Shown here one piece after another: positions 8,860 to 17,596 of a DNA stretch of 64,000 bases (within the stretch, counting starts at the first letter, position 1; each line of letters opens with the position of its first letter). The stretch spans positions 113,117-177,116 of the forward strand of contig NZ_LYXZ01000035.1 in NCBI RefSeq assembly GCF_001676615.1, written 5' to 3'. The DNA is from Labrys sp. WJW (GTDB lineage: Bacteria; Pseudomonadota; Alphaproteobacteria; Rhizobiales; Labraceae). Under the pieces are notes generated by a model that saw only the letters and a program-made list of their open reading frames with translations, did no database searches and was not told the DNA's origin. The position numbers were made by a program, and so were the translations under genes.

Positions 8860-9804
8860 TCAGAACGCGTCGATGCCGAGCGCCCGCCAGGCTTCGGTCA
8901 ATTGCAGGGAGATGGGCAGATTGAGATTTTCCCCCGTCGACGTGGGCTGGAGAAACCATCTGCGGTATGTCCTCACCAGCCTGCCCTGTTCGGCCATGGT
9001 TGCAAAGGCGCGCTTGACGGCCTCGGCCATCAGGGGATCGTCCTTGCGGAACATGATGCCGTAGGCGTCATAGGTGATGAAATCGCCGACGACGGCCAAG
9101 GTCTTCTGGGCATGGTTGCGGGCGATGAAACCATAGAGCAGCACGTCGTCGGTGGCGAAGGCATCGGCCTTTCCGGCTGCCAGCATGTCGTAGGACTGCT
9201 GATGATCGGGCGCCGAGGCGATGATCATGCCGAGATGGTATTTGTCATTGAGTTGCTTCAGCGCCGCTTCGTTTGTGGTGCCGGCCGTCACCACCAAGGT
9301 CTTGCCCTGCAGGTCCTTGTAGGAGCGGATGCTCGAGCCGCGCTTGACCAGCAGCTTGGTGCCCGCGACATAGGTGACGGGCGAGAAGGAAACTTGCTTC
9401 TCGCGCTCGCGATTGGCCGTGGTCGAACCGCATTCGAGGTCGACTTCGCCCGAAGTCACCGCCGCGATGCGGGTGTCCGAGGTGACGAGCTTGTAGTCGA
9501 TGCGAACCGGCTTGTCATGCAGCTCGCGCGAGATCTCATCCACCACGCCCCTGCAAAACTCGATGGCGTAGCCTTGCGGTTCGGCCTGTTCCGGCCGCTT
9601 GAAGGAGAAGGGGAAGGAAGCGTCGCGATAACCGATGGTGATGGCGCCGGTCTGGTTCGCCTTCAGCAGCGTGCCGGACAGCTCCAGGGGAAAGTATTCC
9701 TGCTTCGGCGCGGCTGTCAGGTCCTGCCCGATCATGTCCTCGGCCTTGGCGGGGGCGGTTGCCGCCAGAATGACGATGGCCGCTAGCGCGAAGAGCTTAT
9801 GCAA
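8860..9804 (-). CDS. Amino-acid binding protein (GltI-like, family 3)
   Basis: This 314-residue periplasmic binding protein has a signal peptide (residues 1-21, cleavage after APAKA). It shows the family 3 core: ITIGYRDASFPFSF, the ligand loop VDLECGSTTANRER (the glutamate/aspartate-type signature), and DAFATDDVLLYG. The best guess for ligand is an acidic amino acid. No ABC permease or ATPase gene is adjacent. Instead a DctA-type symporter lies 102 bases upstream on the same strand, with a strong hairpin between them. It may be an orphan receptor sharing a distant ABC system. Confidence 0.88.
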   Translation of the reverse strand: MHKLFALAAIVILAATAPAKAEDMIGQDLTAAPKQEYFPLELSGTLLKANQTGAITIGYRDASFPFSFKRPEQAEPQGYAIEFCRGVVDEISRELHDKPVRIDYKLVTSDTRIAAVTSGEVDLECGSTTANREREKQVSFSPVTYVAGTKLLVKRGSSIRSYKDLQGKTLVVTAGTTNEAALKQLNDKYHLGMIIASAPDHQQSYDMLAAGKADAFATDDVLLYGFIARNHAQKTLAVVGDFITYDAYGIMFRKDDPLMAEAVKRAFATMAEQGRLVRTYRRWFLQPTSTGENLNLPISLQLTEAWRALGIDAF

Positions 9805-9873
9805 GACTCTCTCCTGAAAAATCCGGACAGCGGAGGGGAGGGCGCCGCCACGCGAGAATGCTCGACGAAGGCC

Positions 9874-9900
9874 GGCGGCGGCACGGGCCGTGCCGCCGCC
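9874..9900 (-). terminator. Strong GC hairpin after dctA
   Basis: Thirteen-base arms, GGCGGCGGCACGG (9874-9886) and CCGTGCCGCCGCC (9888-9900), are perfect complements around one base. The structure starts six bases after the dctA-type stop. There is no U run on the minus strand after it, so it may be a partial terminator or an mRNA-stabilising 3' structure that sets different levels for the symporter and the binding protein downstream. Confidence 0.6.
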
Positions 9901-9906
9901 ATTGGC

Positions 9907-11193
9907 TCAGGCGGGTGCCGCCGCAGGCGCCACTTCCGGCGCGTTGATATCGTCCTTTTCCGGACCGAGGCCGCCCTCGAACTTGGCGACGGCCGAGGCC
10001 GCCAGCGAGTTGCCGATCACATTGGTGGCGCTGCGGCCCATGTCGAGGAACTGGTCGATGCCGATGATCAAATAGAGCCCTGCATCGGGGATGTTGAACT
10101 GGTGCAGCGTCGCCAGGATCACCACCAGCGATGCCTTTGGCACGCCAGCCACGCCCTTGGACGTCAGCATCAGCGTGCCGGCGATGGCGAGCTGGGTGCC
10201 GAGCGAGAGTTCCATGCCATAGGCCTGAGCGACGAACAGGGTCGCGAAGGTCGTATAGGCCATGGTGCCGTCGAGGTTGAACGAATAGCCGAGCGGCAGC
10301 ACGAAGCTGGCGATGCGCTTGGGGACGCCGAACCGCTCGAGCTGGTCGAGGATCTTGGGATAGGCGGCTTCCGAACTCGCCGTCGAGAAGGCGAGCAGGA
10401 AGGGTTCGCGCATGCGTCTGATCAGATTGCCCATGCGGGCACCGAGCAGGAAATAACCGATGGCGATCAGGAATCCCCACAGGATGAACAGCGTCAGGTA
10501 GAAGCCGCCGAGGAACTTGACGAAGTTCAAGAGCACACCCGGGCCTGACGTGGTGATGACGGAGGCCACGGCCGCGCAGACGGCCAGCGGTGCCAGCGTC
10601 ATCACATAGCCGGTGATGGTCAGCATCATGTGGGCGACATCATCGGCAAGGTGGACGAGGGGCTTGCCGCGCTCGCCCAGGGCCATGATGGCGACGCCCG
10701 CGAACAGCGAGAACACCACGATCTGCAGGATCTCGCCCTCAGCCATCGCCTTGAAGATCGAGGTGGGCACCAGATGTTCGATGAAATTCTTGAAGCTGAA
10801 GGAGGCTGTCGCGATGTTGGCGGTGTTGCCGCTCTGGTCGGCGATGACGATGCCGTGGCCCGGCTGGATGAGATTGGCCATCACCAGGCCGAGCAGTAGC
10901 GACACGATCGAGGCCGAGATGAACCAGCCCATGGTCTTGGCGCCAACCCGCCCCAAGGTGGCCGCATCGCCCATGTGGCCGATGCCGACGATCAGGGTCG
11001 AAAGCACCAGCGGGCCGATGATCATCTTGATCAGCTTCAGGAAGATCGTGCTGACGAGGGACATGTAATCGGCGAGCGTGGCCGCCGTCTTCTTGTCGGG
11101 GAAGGAGTAGAAACAGGCGATACCGATCGCGATGCCCAGCACGAGACCGATCATCACGTAGATGAAATTCCTATTCAAGTTGACCCCCCTCAT
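9907..11193 (-). CDS. Dicarboxylate/amino acid:cation symporter (DctA/GltP)
   Basis: This DAACS-family sodium or proton symporter imports C4-dicarboxylates or glutamate/aspartate. Diagnostic segments are the re-entrant loop STASSEAAYPKIL, the TM7 motif SFNLDGTMAYTT and the second loop TSKGVAGVPKAS. The start is uncertain. ATG at 11193 gives 428 residues. A TTG at 11178, with GGGGGGT six bases upstream, would give LNRNFIYVMIGLV and a more typical N-terminus. The downstream partner on the strand is a GltI-like binding protein, which hints at an acidic amino acid or dicarboxylate substrate. Confidence 0.9.
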   Translation of the reverse strand: MRGVNLNRNFIYVMIGLVLGIAIGIACFYSFPDKKTAATLADYMSLVSTIFLKLIKMIIGPLVLSTLIVGIGHMGDAATLGRVGAKTMGWFISASIVSLLLGLVMANLIQPGHGIVIADQSGNTANIATASFSFKNFIEHLVPTSIFKAMAEGEILQIVVFSLFAGVAIMALGERGKPLVHLADDVAHMMLTITGYVMTLAPLAVCAAVASVITTSGPGVLLNFVKFLGGFYLTLFILWGFLIAIGYFLLGARMGNLIRRMREPFLLAFSTASSEAAYPKILDQLERFGVPKRIASFVLPLGYSFNLDGTMAYTTFATLFVAQAYGMELSLGTQLAIAGTLMLTSKGVAGVPKASLVVILATLHQFNIPDAGLYLIIGIDQFLDMGRSATNVIGNSLAASAVAKFEGGLGPEKDDINAPEVAPAAAPA

Positions 11194-11757
11194 TTGACCT
11201 AACGGTTGCATCTGGCGGGATGCAGACAAGCGAGATTCCCCTGGGCAAATCATCAGACAAACGGCGCTGGAGGGACGCGTATGCCAAAAGTTTGCAACAG
11301 ATTTGTCATGTTATTGACATAGTTGCACTCCAGCCAGCGGCCCAAGTCAAGCCTTTTCAAAGCGCTTTTGCAGATGTCGATCGACACATTTCCTGCCGAA
11401 TATTGACAGGCTGTTTTGCTTGAAAAACAGGAGCGTTCATTTTGGTCAACGCGAGGCAGGACCATACCGCCCGCGCGGAAGGCGCGCGGGAGACGAGTAG
11501 AGCTGATTTGTAATATCAGGAACCCAAAAGGCCGCCCGTCATTGCGAGCGAAGCGAAACAATCCAGAGGCCGCAAACTCTGTGCCTCCAAGCTTCTGGAT
11601 TGCTTCGCTTCGCCCGCAATGACGGAGCGGGTAAAACAGACTTCATACGAGTTGGCCCAAGCTGGCGGCGACGGCTCATGCCAAGTCTTTGATTTGACCC
11701 TTCCTACGATCGCAGGAAGGCCATGCTTTGACACGTCGGCATCTCCGAAACTTGGTA
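11194..11757. other. Intergenic region with palindromic repeat
   Basis: This gap of about 560 bases lies upstream of the symporter. It contains the repeat at 11538-11623 and an AT-richer part at about 11280-11430 that is the likely symporter promoter region. There an inverted TGTCA-N5-TGACA motif is visible near 11306-11320. I looked for a sigma-54 (-24/-12) promoter of the kind known for rhizobial dctA and did not find one. No gene is supported. Confidence 0.5.
11538..11623. repeat. Palindromic repeat, GTCATTGCGAGCGAAGC type
   Basis: Long inverted arms begin GTCATTGCGAGCGAAGCGAA and end TTCGCTTCGCCCGCAATGAC, with ACAATCCAGA / TCTGGATTG inside. This is the widespread intergenic palindrome type of alphaproteobacteria. 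It would fold into a near-continuous hairpin of about 86 bases. Confidence 0.85.
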
Positions 11758-12519
11758 TCAGCCGATACTCTCGCCCCCGTCGACGACCAGGGCCTGACCG
11801 GTCATGAAGGCGGAACGATCCGAGACCAGGAAGAGAATGGCCTCGGCGATCTCTTCGGCCGTGGCCCAGCGGCCCATCGGGATCTTGTCGCGCACATAGG
11901 CTTCGATGGCGGTGCGGCCGCCCATCTGGGCAATGAAGGGCTCGTTGAAGGGGGTGTCGACCCAGCCGGGGCAGAGGGCGTTCACCCGCACCTTATGCCG
12001 GGCATAGTCGAGCGCCATCTGGCGCGTCATCGCCACCACCGCGTGCTTGGAGGTGGCATAGGCGATCATTTCCCTGTCGTAGAACACGCCGGAATTGGAG
12101 GCGGTGTTGAGGATGACGCCGCCGCCGGCCGCGATCATCGCCGGCATGGCGAGCCGCGCCGCCAGGAAATGGGCGCGGACATTGATGCGCCAGGACGCAT
12201 CGAAGCCATCCGGGCTGACATCCGTCAGCGGCCCGCCGACTTGGATGCCGGCGTGATTGTGCAGGATGTCGATGCGGCCATGGCGGTCGAGCGTGGCGTG
12301 GATCAGGTGCTCCACAGCGGCGTCATCCGCCACGTCCGTGGTTACAGTCTCGGCGCGCCCGCCTTGCACCTGGATCATGGCGGCCGTCGTTTGCCCGGCA
12401 GCGGCATCCCGGTCGGCGACGATCACGATGGCGCCCTCGCGCGCCATGGCAAGGGCGCCGGCCTGGCCGATGCCGGAGCCGGAGCCGGTGACGATCGCGA
12501 TGCGGTTTTCCAGGATCAT
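11758..12519 (-). CDS. SDR family NAD(P)-dependent oxidoreductase
   Basis: This 253-residue classical short-chain dehydrogenase has the cofactor motif TGSGSGIGQAG near residue 11, an NHAG segment in place of NNAG, and the catalytic YATSKHAV (Tyr-x3-Lys) near residue 150. The C-terminus (FMTGQALVVDGGESIG) is the standard SDR ending. It lies 35 bases after the polyamine-type permease gene and is probably the last gene of that operon. It may therefore oxidise the imported compound or its product; the substrate is unknown. Confidence 0.9.
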   Translation of the reverse strand: MILENRIAIVTGSGSGIGQAGALAMAREGAIVIVADRDAAAGQTTAAMIQVQGGRAETVTTDVADDAAVEHLIHATLDRHGRIDILHNHAGIQVGGPLTDVSPDGFDASWRINVRAHFLAARLAMPAMIAAGGGVILNTASNSGVFYDREMIAYATSKHAVVAMTRQMALDYARHKVRVNALCPGWVDTPFNEPFIAQMGGRTAIEAYVRDKIPMGRWATAEEIAEAILFLVSDRSAFMTGQALVVDGGESIG

Positions 12520-12554
12520 GGGGATTCACTCAACAAATGGTGGCGCGAGGCTCG

Positions 12555-13358
12555 CTATCGGCGCTTGCGCAGCAGGAACTGGGCGAGGAGCACCATCAGC
12601 ACCGAGGCGACCAGCACCAGCGTGGCGATGGCGTTGATCTCGGGAGTCACGCCGCGGCGGATCGAGGCGAACACATAGATCGGCAGGGTCGTCTGGGGGC
12701 CTGCCACGAAGAAGGCGACGATGAAATCGTCGAAGGAAAAGGTGAAGGCCAGCAGCAATCCGGCGAGAATGGCCGGGAAGATCTGCGGCAGCACGATGGA
12801 GCGGAAGGTGGTGAAGGGCGTGGCATAGAGATCGCTCGAAGCCTCCACCAGGTCCCGGCTCAGGCTGCCGAGCCGGGCCCGCACGATCATGGTGACCAGG
12901 GCCATCGAGAACAGGCCGTGCGCGGCGATGATCGAGCCATAGCCGAGGCCCAGTCTGGGCGGCGTATCGCCGGGCCAGATCGCCGCGAGCAACGGGTTGG
13001 CGAAGGCGAAGACCTGCACCAGCGCCACCAGCGTCGCGATGCCGATGACCACGCCGGGCACCACGATCGCGGCGCCGAAAAGAGCATCGAAGACGAGGCG
13101 GGTCCGGGCTCCAACGCGTGACAGGCCGAGAGCGGCGGCCGTGCCGAAGACCGCAGCCAGCAGGGCGCTGCTGGAGGCGACGATCAGGCTGTTGCGCAGC
13201 GCCTCGGTGAGGAAGGGATTGGCGAGCGCCGTGCCATACCACTTCGTCGAGAAGCCGACGATCTCGCTGGCGTTGCGGCCGGCGTTGAAGGAGAACAGCA
13301 CCAAAAGCCCGATGGGCAGATAGAGGAAGGCGAAGACGGCGGCGACGAAGGCTCTCAT
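12555..13358 (-). CDS. Polyamine-type ABC transporter permease (PotC-like)
   Basis: This 267-residue inner-membrane permease has about six helices. The conserved EAA-loop segment near residue 160 reads LVEASSDLYATPFTTFRSIVLP. The N-terminus (FLYLPIGLLVLFSFNAG) is characteristic of PotC/PotI. Its start overlaps the stop of the PotB-like gene in a TGATG arrangement, so translation is coupled. Together with the binding protein, PotB-like and ATPase genes upstream it completes an importer for spermidine/putrescine-like or related cationic compounds. Confidence 0.92.
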   Translation of the reverse strand: MRAFVAAVFAFLYLPIGLLVLFSFNAGRNASEIVGFSTKWYGTALANPFLTEALRNSLIVASSSALLAAVFGTAAALGLSRVGARTRLVFDALFGAAIVVPGVVIGIATLVALVQVFAFANPLLAAIWPGDTPPRLGLGYGSIIAAHGLFSMALVTMIVRARLGSLSRDLVEASSDLYATPFTTFRSIVLPQIFPAILAGLLLAFTFSFDDFIVAFFVAGPQTTLPIYVFASIRRGVTPEINAIATLVLVASVLMVLLAQFLLRKRR

Positions 13359-14221
13359 CAGATCAGGTCCACCTGCCGGGCGCCCGAGACGCGTGCGGTG
13401 ATGCGGTTGGCGATCAGCAGCACCACGACGGAAGCGACGACCAGCGTCACGGCGATGGCCGAGCCGAACGGCCAGTTGCGTGACTGCAGGAAGAGGTCGA
13501 CCAGAGCGTTGCCGATGAAGAACACCTTGCCGCCGCCGAGCAGGGTCGGGATCAGATATTCGCCGAGCAGCAGGATCATCACCAGGCTGAAGCCCGTCAT
13601 CACGCCGGGCAGGGACAGTGGCAGCGTGACGCCGAAGAAGGTCGAGACGGGGGTGGCACCGAGGTCGGCCGAGGCTTCCAGCAGGCGACGGTCGAGCCGT
13701 TCGAGGCTGACATAGATCGGCAGGATCATCAGCGGCAGATAGCCATAGACGATGCCGACCAGCACCGAGCCTGGCGTATTGAGCAGCCTGACATCGGCAA
13801 TGCCAACGAGGTCGAGCAGGGCCGGGATGCCGCGCGAGCCGAGGATGTACATCCAGGCATAGGAGCGCATCAAAAGGCTGGTCCAGAACGGGATGACCAC
13901 CAGCGCCAGGAGGATCAGCCGCCAGCGCGGCGGAGCCTTGATGGCGAGGTGATAGGCGACCGGATAGGCGACCAGCAGGCAGGCGAAGGCGCCGGCCGGC
14001 GCCAGGATCGCGGTGTTCCAGAAGGCAGTGGAGCGCGCGCCGAGATTGGCATATTGCGCCAAGGAGAGCGCGGCCTGGTAACCGCCTTCCGGCGCCCGCT
14101 CCCCGACGCTGAAGACGAGGACGGCGACGAAGGGCAGCACCAGGAAGACCACGAGCCAGGCGCTGGCCGGAGCCAGCAGCAGGGTGGTCACAAGCGTGCG
14201 GCGGGCGCGGGAAGACACCAC
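13358..14221 (-). CDS. Polyamine-type ABC transporter permease (PotB-like)
   Basis: This 287-residue permease starts with GTG. TM1 is ASAWLVVFLVLPFVAVLVFS, and the EAA loop near residue 180 reads LLEASADLGATPVSTFFGVTLP, which contacts the ATPase. The family is PotB/PotH. It follows the binding protein gene by 59 bases and overlaps the PotC-like gene by one base. Both permeases lack unusual insertions, unlike the second system at 25.8-27.0 kb. Confidence 0.92.
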   Translation of the reverse strand: MVSSRARRTLVTTLLLAPASAWLVVFLVLPFVAVLVFSVGERAPEGGYQAALSLAQYANLGARSTAFWNTAILAPAGAFACLLVAYPVAYHLAIKAPPRWRLILLALVVIPFWTSLLMRSYAWMYILGSRGIPALLDLVGIADVRLLNTPGSVLVGIVYGYLPLMILPIYVSLERLDRRLLEASADLGATPVSTFFGVTLPLSLPGVMTGFSLVMILLLGEYLIPTLLGGGKVFFIGNALVDLFLQSRNWPFGSAIAVTLVVASVVVLLIANRITARVSGARQVDLI

Positions 14222-14280
14222 TGATGAGGTTCCGGTGGAAAGGCGGGCGGCAGCGCGACGCGGCCGCCCGGGAAGGCCGG

Positions 14281-15444
14281 TCAGGCCGATTTGAAGCGGG
14301 CCATCAGCTCCGCGCGCCCTGGGTCGGTCAGCGTCGCCGCGGCCCCGAATTCCAGGGGTTTCAGCAGGTCGGCCGCCGGATAGAGGATGGGATTGGAGAG
14401 AAACTCCTTGGGCAGCAGGGCGTTGACGCGCGAATCCGTGCAGGGCGCGCCATTGGCGATGTGCTCCTTTACGGCATTTTCCGGCGTCATCAGATAGTTG
14501 AGCAGGGCATAGCCGGCTGGCTTGTTGGGCGCATCCTTGGGGATGGCGTAGAAATCGGTCCAGATTTCGCCGCCTTCCTTGCCGAGGATGTATTTGATGT
14601 GGGGCAGGTCGCGGTTGAGCTGCGCGCCGTCATTGGTCCAGCACATCGTCATCCAGGCATCGTTGGCGCGCATGGGCGGCTGATAGTCCGAGGACACTGC
14701 ATAGAGATGCGGCTTGGCCTTGATCAGCAGCTCCTCGGCTTTGGCGAGTTCGTCCTGCTTCAGCGAATTGAAGGAATAGCCGAAATATTTCAGGGCGTTG
14801 CCGATGGTGGTGAGCTGGTAGTCATGCACCATGGTGCGGTTGGAGCCCTCGGCCATGGCGGTGTCCCAGAAATCCTTCCAGCTCGCCAGCGGCTTGGTGA
14901 GTTTCTGGGTGTTCACGGCAAAGCCGGTGGTGCCCCAATTCTTCGGCACGGCAAAGACCGTGCCGTCGATGGTGCCTTCGGCGGTGAAGCGGGCATCCTC
15001 GGTCGGGGCGCTATAGGCCGGCAGCTTGGCAAGATCGATGGCGTCGATCAGCCCGAGCTTCCTGTAGGTCGAAATGGTGTAGTTGGTCGGCACGAACAGG
15101 CTCCAGCCGGTGGCGCCGGCCTGCAGCTTGGCCAGCATCTCCTCGTTGGAGCCGAAGACGTTGACCTCGACGGCGACGCCCGTCGCCTTGGTGAAGTTCA
15201 CGAAGGTCTGCGGGTCGTGATAATTGGGCCAGGTGGCGATCGACATCTTGTCGCCGAGCTCGCCGGCGGCATAAGCGGGGGCAGGCAGTAGGCCGTTCTC
15301 GCGGCCGAGGACGGCCATCGCCAAGCCCAGGCCCGTCGCGCCGAGGAAGTGGCGGCGGCTGATCGAGCCCTTGCGGTAGCGCAGGAGGTGGTCAACGAAG
15401 CCTTGGGCCGAGATCGGCAGGCCGTCGCGATAGGATTTCGACAT
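14281..15444 (-). CDS. Polyamine-type ABC substrate-binding protein (PotD-like)
   Basis: This 387-residue periplasmic binding protein (extracellular solute-binding family 1) has a long twin-arginine leader: GSISRRHFLGATGLGLAMAV at about residues 31-50, with cleavage after PAYA. The mature protein begins with MSIATWPNYHDPQTF and has the family segment GATGWSLFVPTNYTIS. The Tat leader means it is exported folded. Ligand is not certain; PotD, PotF and thiamine or opine relatives share this fold. Confidence 0.9.
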   Translation of the reverse strand: MSKSYRDGLPISAQGFVDHLLRYRKGSISRRHFLGATGLGLAMAVLGRENGLLPAPAYAAGELGDKMSIATWPNYHDPQTFVNFTKATGVAVEVNVFGSNEEMLAKLQAGATGWSLFVPTNYTISTYRKLGLIDAIDLAKLPAYSAPTEDARFTAEGTIDGTVFAVPKNWGTTGFAVNTQKLTKPLASWKDFWDTAMAEGSNRTMVHDYQLTTIGNALKYFGYSFNSLKQDELAKAEELLIKAKPHLYAVSSDYQPPMRANDAWMTMCWTNDGAQLNRDLPHIKYILGKEGGEIWTDFYAIPKDAPNKPAGYALLNYLMTPENAVKEHIANGAPCTDSRVNALLPKEFLSNPILYPAADLLKPLEFGAAATLTDPGRAELMARFKSA

Positions 15445-15492
15445 GACTCATTTCCCTCTGATGGTGCCGCTTTGCGCGGTTTTTCGGATGGT

Positions 15493-16581
15493 TCAGGCGG
15501 CGAAGGCGAGTGGTGCTCCCGGTGCGAAACCGATCGAGACGCTGTCGCCGGGCCCTTTGAGGCCCGGACCGTGCGCCAGGTGGTCGGCGGCGACCAGGAC
15601 CGTGCCGACGTCCTTGATGTCGATGGCATATTCGGCGGTCGAACCGAGAAAGATGCGGTTGTGTACGGTGCCCCGCAGGCTCGGCCCCTCACCGACTTCC
15701 AGGCGCATGGCTTCGGGGCGGATGCTGACGCGTGCGGCCTGGCCGGGCCGGAGCGGGACATGGCTGCGGGCCTGGAGCGTGGTGCCGTCTGCCAGCACGA
15801 TGCTGGCGGCCTTGCCATCGGCCGCAGTGACCTTGCCGTCGAGGAAATTGGATTTTCCGACGAAATCGGCGACGAAGAGATCGGCCGGATCGTCATAGAT
15901 CTGGCTGGGCGCGCCGGTCTGGACGATATGGCCCTTGTTCATCACGCAGACGAGATCGCTCATCGAGAGCGCCTCTTCCTGGTCGTGGGTGACCAGCACG
16001 AAGGTGATGCCGAGGGACCTCTGCAGGTTCTGCAGTTCGAGCTGCATCTCGGTGCGCAGCTTCTTGTCGAGCGCGGCCAGCGGTTCGTCGAGCAGCAGCA
16101 CGGCGGGCTTGTTGACCAGGGCCCGCGCCAGGGCGACGCGCTGCTGCTGGCCGCCGGAAAGCTCGTGGATGCGCCGGCGGCCATAGCCGGAGAGGCGCAC
16201 CATGGCGAGCGCCTCGTCGACACGCCGGGCGATCTCCGAGCCAGCCAGGCGCGGGCGGGCCTGTCGCAGGCCGTAGGCGATGTTGTCGCCGACGCTCAGA
16301 TGCGGAAACAGCGCATATTGCTGGAAGACCATGTTGACCGGGCGGCGATAAGGCGGCGTGCCGGCCATGTCCTGGCCGCGGATCATCACCTGGCCGCCGC
16401 TCGGCTGTTCGAAGCCGCCGATCATGCGCAGGCAGGTGGTCTTGCCGCAGCCAGAGGGGCCGAGCAACGCGACGAAGGCGCCGCTGGGAATGGAAAGATC
16501 GATGCCATGCACCGCCGTGACGTCGCCATAGCGCTTGGCAACGGCGCGAAACTCGATATCGGGCGAGGTCGTATCGTTCAT
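15493..16581 (-). CDS. Polyamine-type ABC transporter ATP-binding protein (PotA-like)
   Basis: This 362-residue ATPase has Walker A GPSGCGKTT, signature LSGGQQQRVALARAL, Walker B AVLLLDEPLAALD, the H-loop VTHDQEEA, and a C-terminal TOBE domain (about residues 275-355). I chose ATG at 16581 (MNDTTS), preceded by GAGGGGA; the longest frame begins nine codons earlier. It is the first gene of a five-gene operon: ATPase, binding protein, two permeases and SDR. It is divergent from a LuxR-type regulator with an inverted repeat between them. Confidence 0.93.
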   Translation of the reverse strand: MNDTTSPDIEFRAVAKRYGDVTAVHGIDLSIPSGAFVALLGPSGCGKTTCLRMIGGFEQPSGGQVMIRGQDMAGTPPYRRPVNMVFQQYALFPHLSVGDNIAYGLRQARPRLAGSEIARRVDEALAMVRLSGYGRRRIHELSGGQQQRVALARALVNKPAVLLLDEPLAALDKKLRTEMQLELQNLQRSLGITFVLVTHDQEEALSMSDLVCVMNKGHIVQTGAPSQIYDDPADLFVADFVGKSNFLDGKVTAADGKAASIVLADGTTLQARSHVPLRPGQAARVSIRPEAMRLEVGEGPSLRGTVHNRIFLGSTAEYAIDIKDVGTVLVAADHLAHGPGLKGPGDSVSIGFAPGAPLAFAA

Positions 16582-16688
16582 CCGCGCTGGTCCCCTCGGT
16601 CGATGCAAGCCGTTTCGTTCTGGCCGTTTCGTTCTTGCTTTTCGGCTCTTGTGCGAAAGGAAAGCTAGCAGAGCCTATTTCATCTCGT

Positions 16689-16710
16689 ATATACCTACCA
16701 GGGGGTATAT
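16689..16710. promoter_or_regulatory. Inverted repeat between transporter operon and LuxR gene
   Basis: ATATACC (16689-16695) and GGTATAT (16704-16710) form a 7-bp inverted repeat with an 8-base spacer in the 127-base divergent region. It overlaps the proposed ATG of the regulator. Its position suits an operator for auto- and cross-regulation by the LuxR-type protein. Binding is inferred only from placement. Confidence 0.5.
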
Positions 16711-17557
16711 GCTGCATGTTTGTTCAGCACAGGAGGTAGAAATCGACAGCTCCAGGCATAATTTGACGGCATCCATGGCGCTGGCAGAGGTGATGAAAGC
16801 GGCTGGCCGCAGCGGTTCGGGGGACTTTGAGCGCGCCCTGCTGGCCTGGCTCGGTCTGCATGCGCGCTTCGATCACAGCGTGGTGTTCGCCTATCGCGGG
16901 TCGGCGCGGCCGCCGATGCTGTACGAGACCTTCTCGCCTGCCGAGAGCCACGTCTTCGTCGCCCTCTACCAGGACGGCGCCTATCTGCTCGATCCCTTCC
17001 ACCGGGCCGCGATCGGGGGATGCGAGGGCTTCCGCCGCATGCGCGAGCTGGCGCCCGACCGCTTCTATACCAGCGAGTATTTCCGCTCTTATTACAGCCA
17101 GACAGGGTTGGCCGAGGAGGTCGGTTTCTTCGTGCAGCTCCCCGAGCAGACCTCGGTGGTCTGGTCCCTGATGCGCCTGGCCGCCTCCGGACCGTTCGGC
17201 ACTGCGGAGGTGCGCGGCTTGCGCGACCTGGCCCCGATCGTCCTCGCGCTCTGCGCCCAGCATTGGCGCGACCTGCCGGAGTTCGGCGAGGCCGGCAGCC
17301 GGGTGACGACATTGCCGCTGCCGGGCAGCGACCTCGACCGGGCCCGGCTCTGGGCCAGCCAGTCGCTGACGGCGCGGGAGGGGGAAATCGTCAATCTGGT
17401 GCTGCAGGGACATTCGTCGGATTCGATCAGCCGCCTGCTGCATATCTCGACGGGCACGGTGAAGGTGCATCGCCGCAACATCCGCCACAAGCTCGGCATC
17501 CATTCCCAGGCCGGCCTGTTCGCCCGTTTCCTCGCGCTCCTGAACGAGACGGGCTAA
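16709..17557 (+). CDS. LuxR family transcriptional regulator
   Basis: This regulator has an N-terminal sensory domain (about residues 30-190) and a C-terminal GerE-type helix-turn-helix. The HTH begins LTAREGEIVNLVLQGHSSDS and contains ISTGTVKVHRRNIRHKLGI. The start is unsure. ATG at 16709 gives 282 residues, but the best Shine-Dalgarno, AGGAGGT at 16731-16737, lies just before an in-frame ATC at 16742, and another ATG is at 16775. It is divergent from the polyamine-type transporter operon, its likely target. The signal is not predictable from sequence. Confidence 0.88.
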   Translation: MLHVCSAQEVEIDSSRHNLTASMALAEVMKAAGRSGSGDFERALLAWLGLHARFDHSVVFAYRGSARPPMLYETFSPAESHVFVALYQDGAYLLDPFHRAAIGGCEGFRRMRELAPDRFYTSEYFRSYYSQTGLAEEVGFFVQLPEQTSVVWSLMRLAASGPFGTAEVRGLRDLAPIVLALCAQHWRDLPEFGEAGSRVTTLPLPGSDLDRARLWASQSLTAREGEIVNLVLQGHSSDSISRLLHISTGTVKVHRRNIRHKLGIHSQAGLFARFLALLNETG

Positions 17558-17596
17558 AGCGCCGCCATCCGAAGGGGGAGGCGCTCCCCGAGTGAG

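Noticed and set aside
11194..11537. Sigma-54 promoter for the DctA-type gene
   Set aside because: No TGGCAC-N5-TTGC match in either orientation was found, and dctB/dctD genes are absent nearby.
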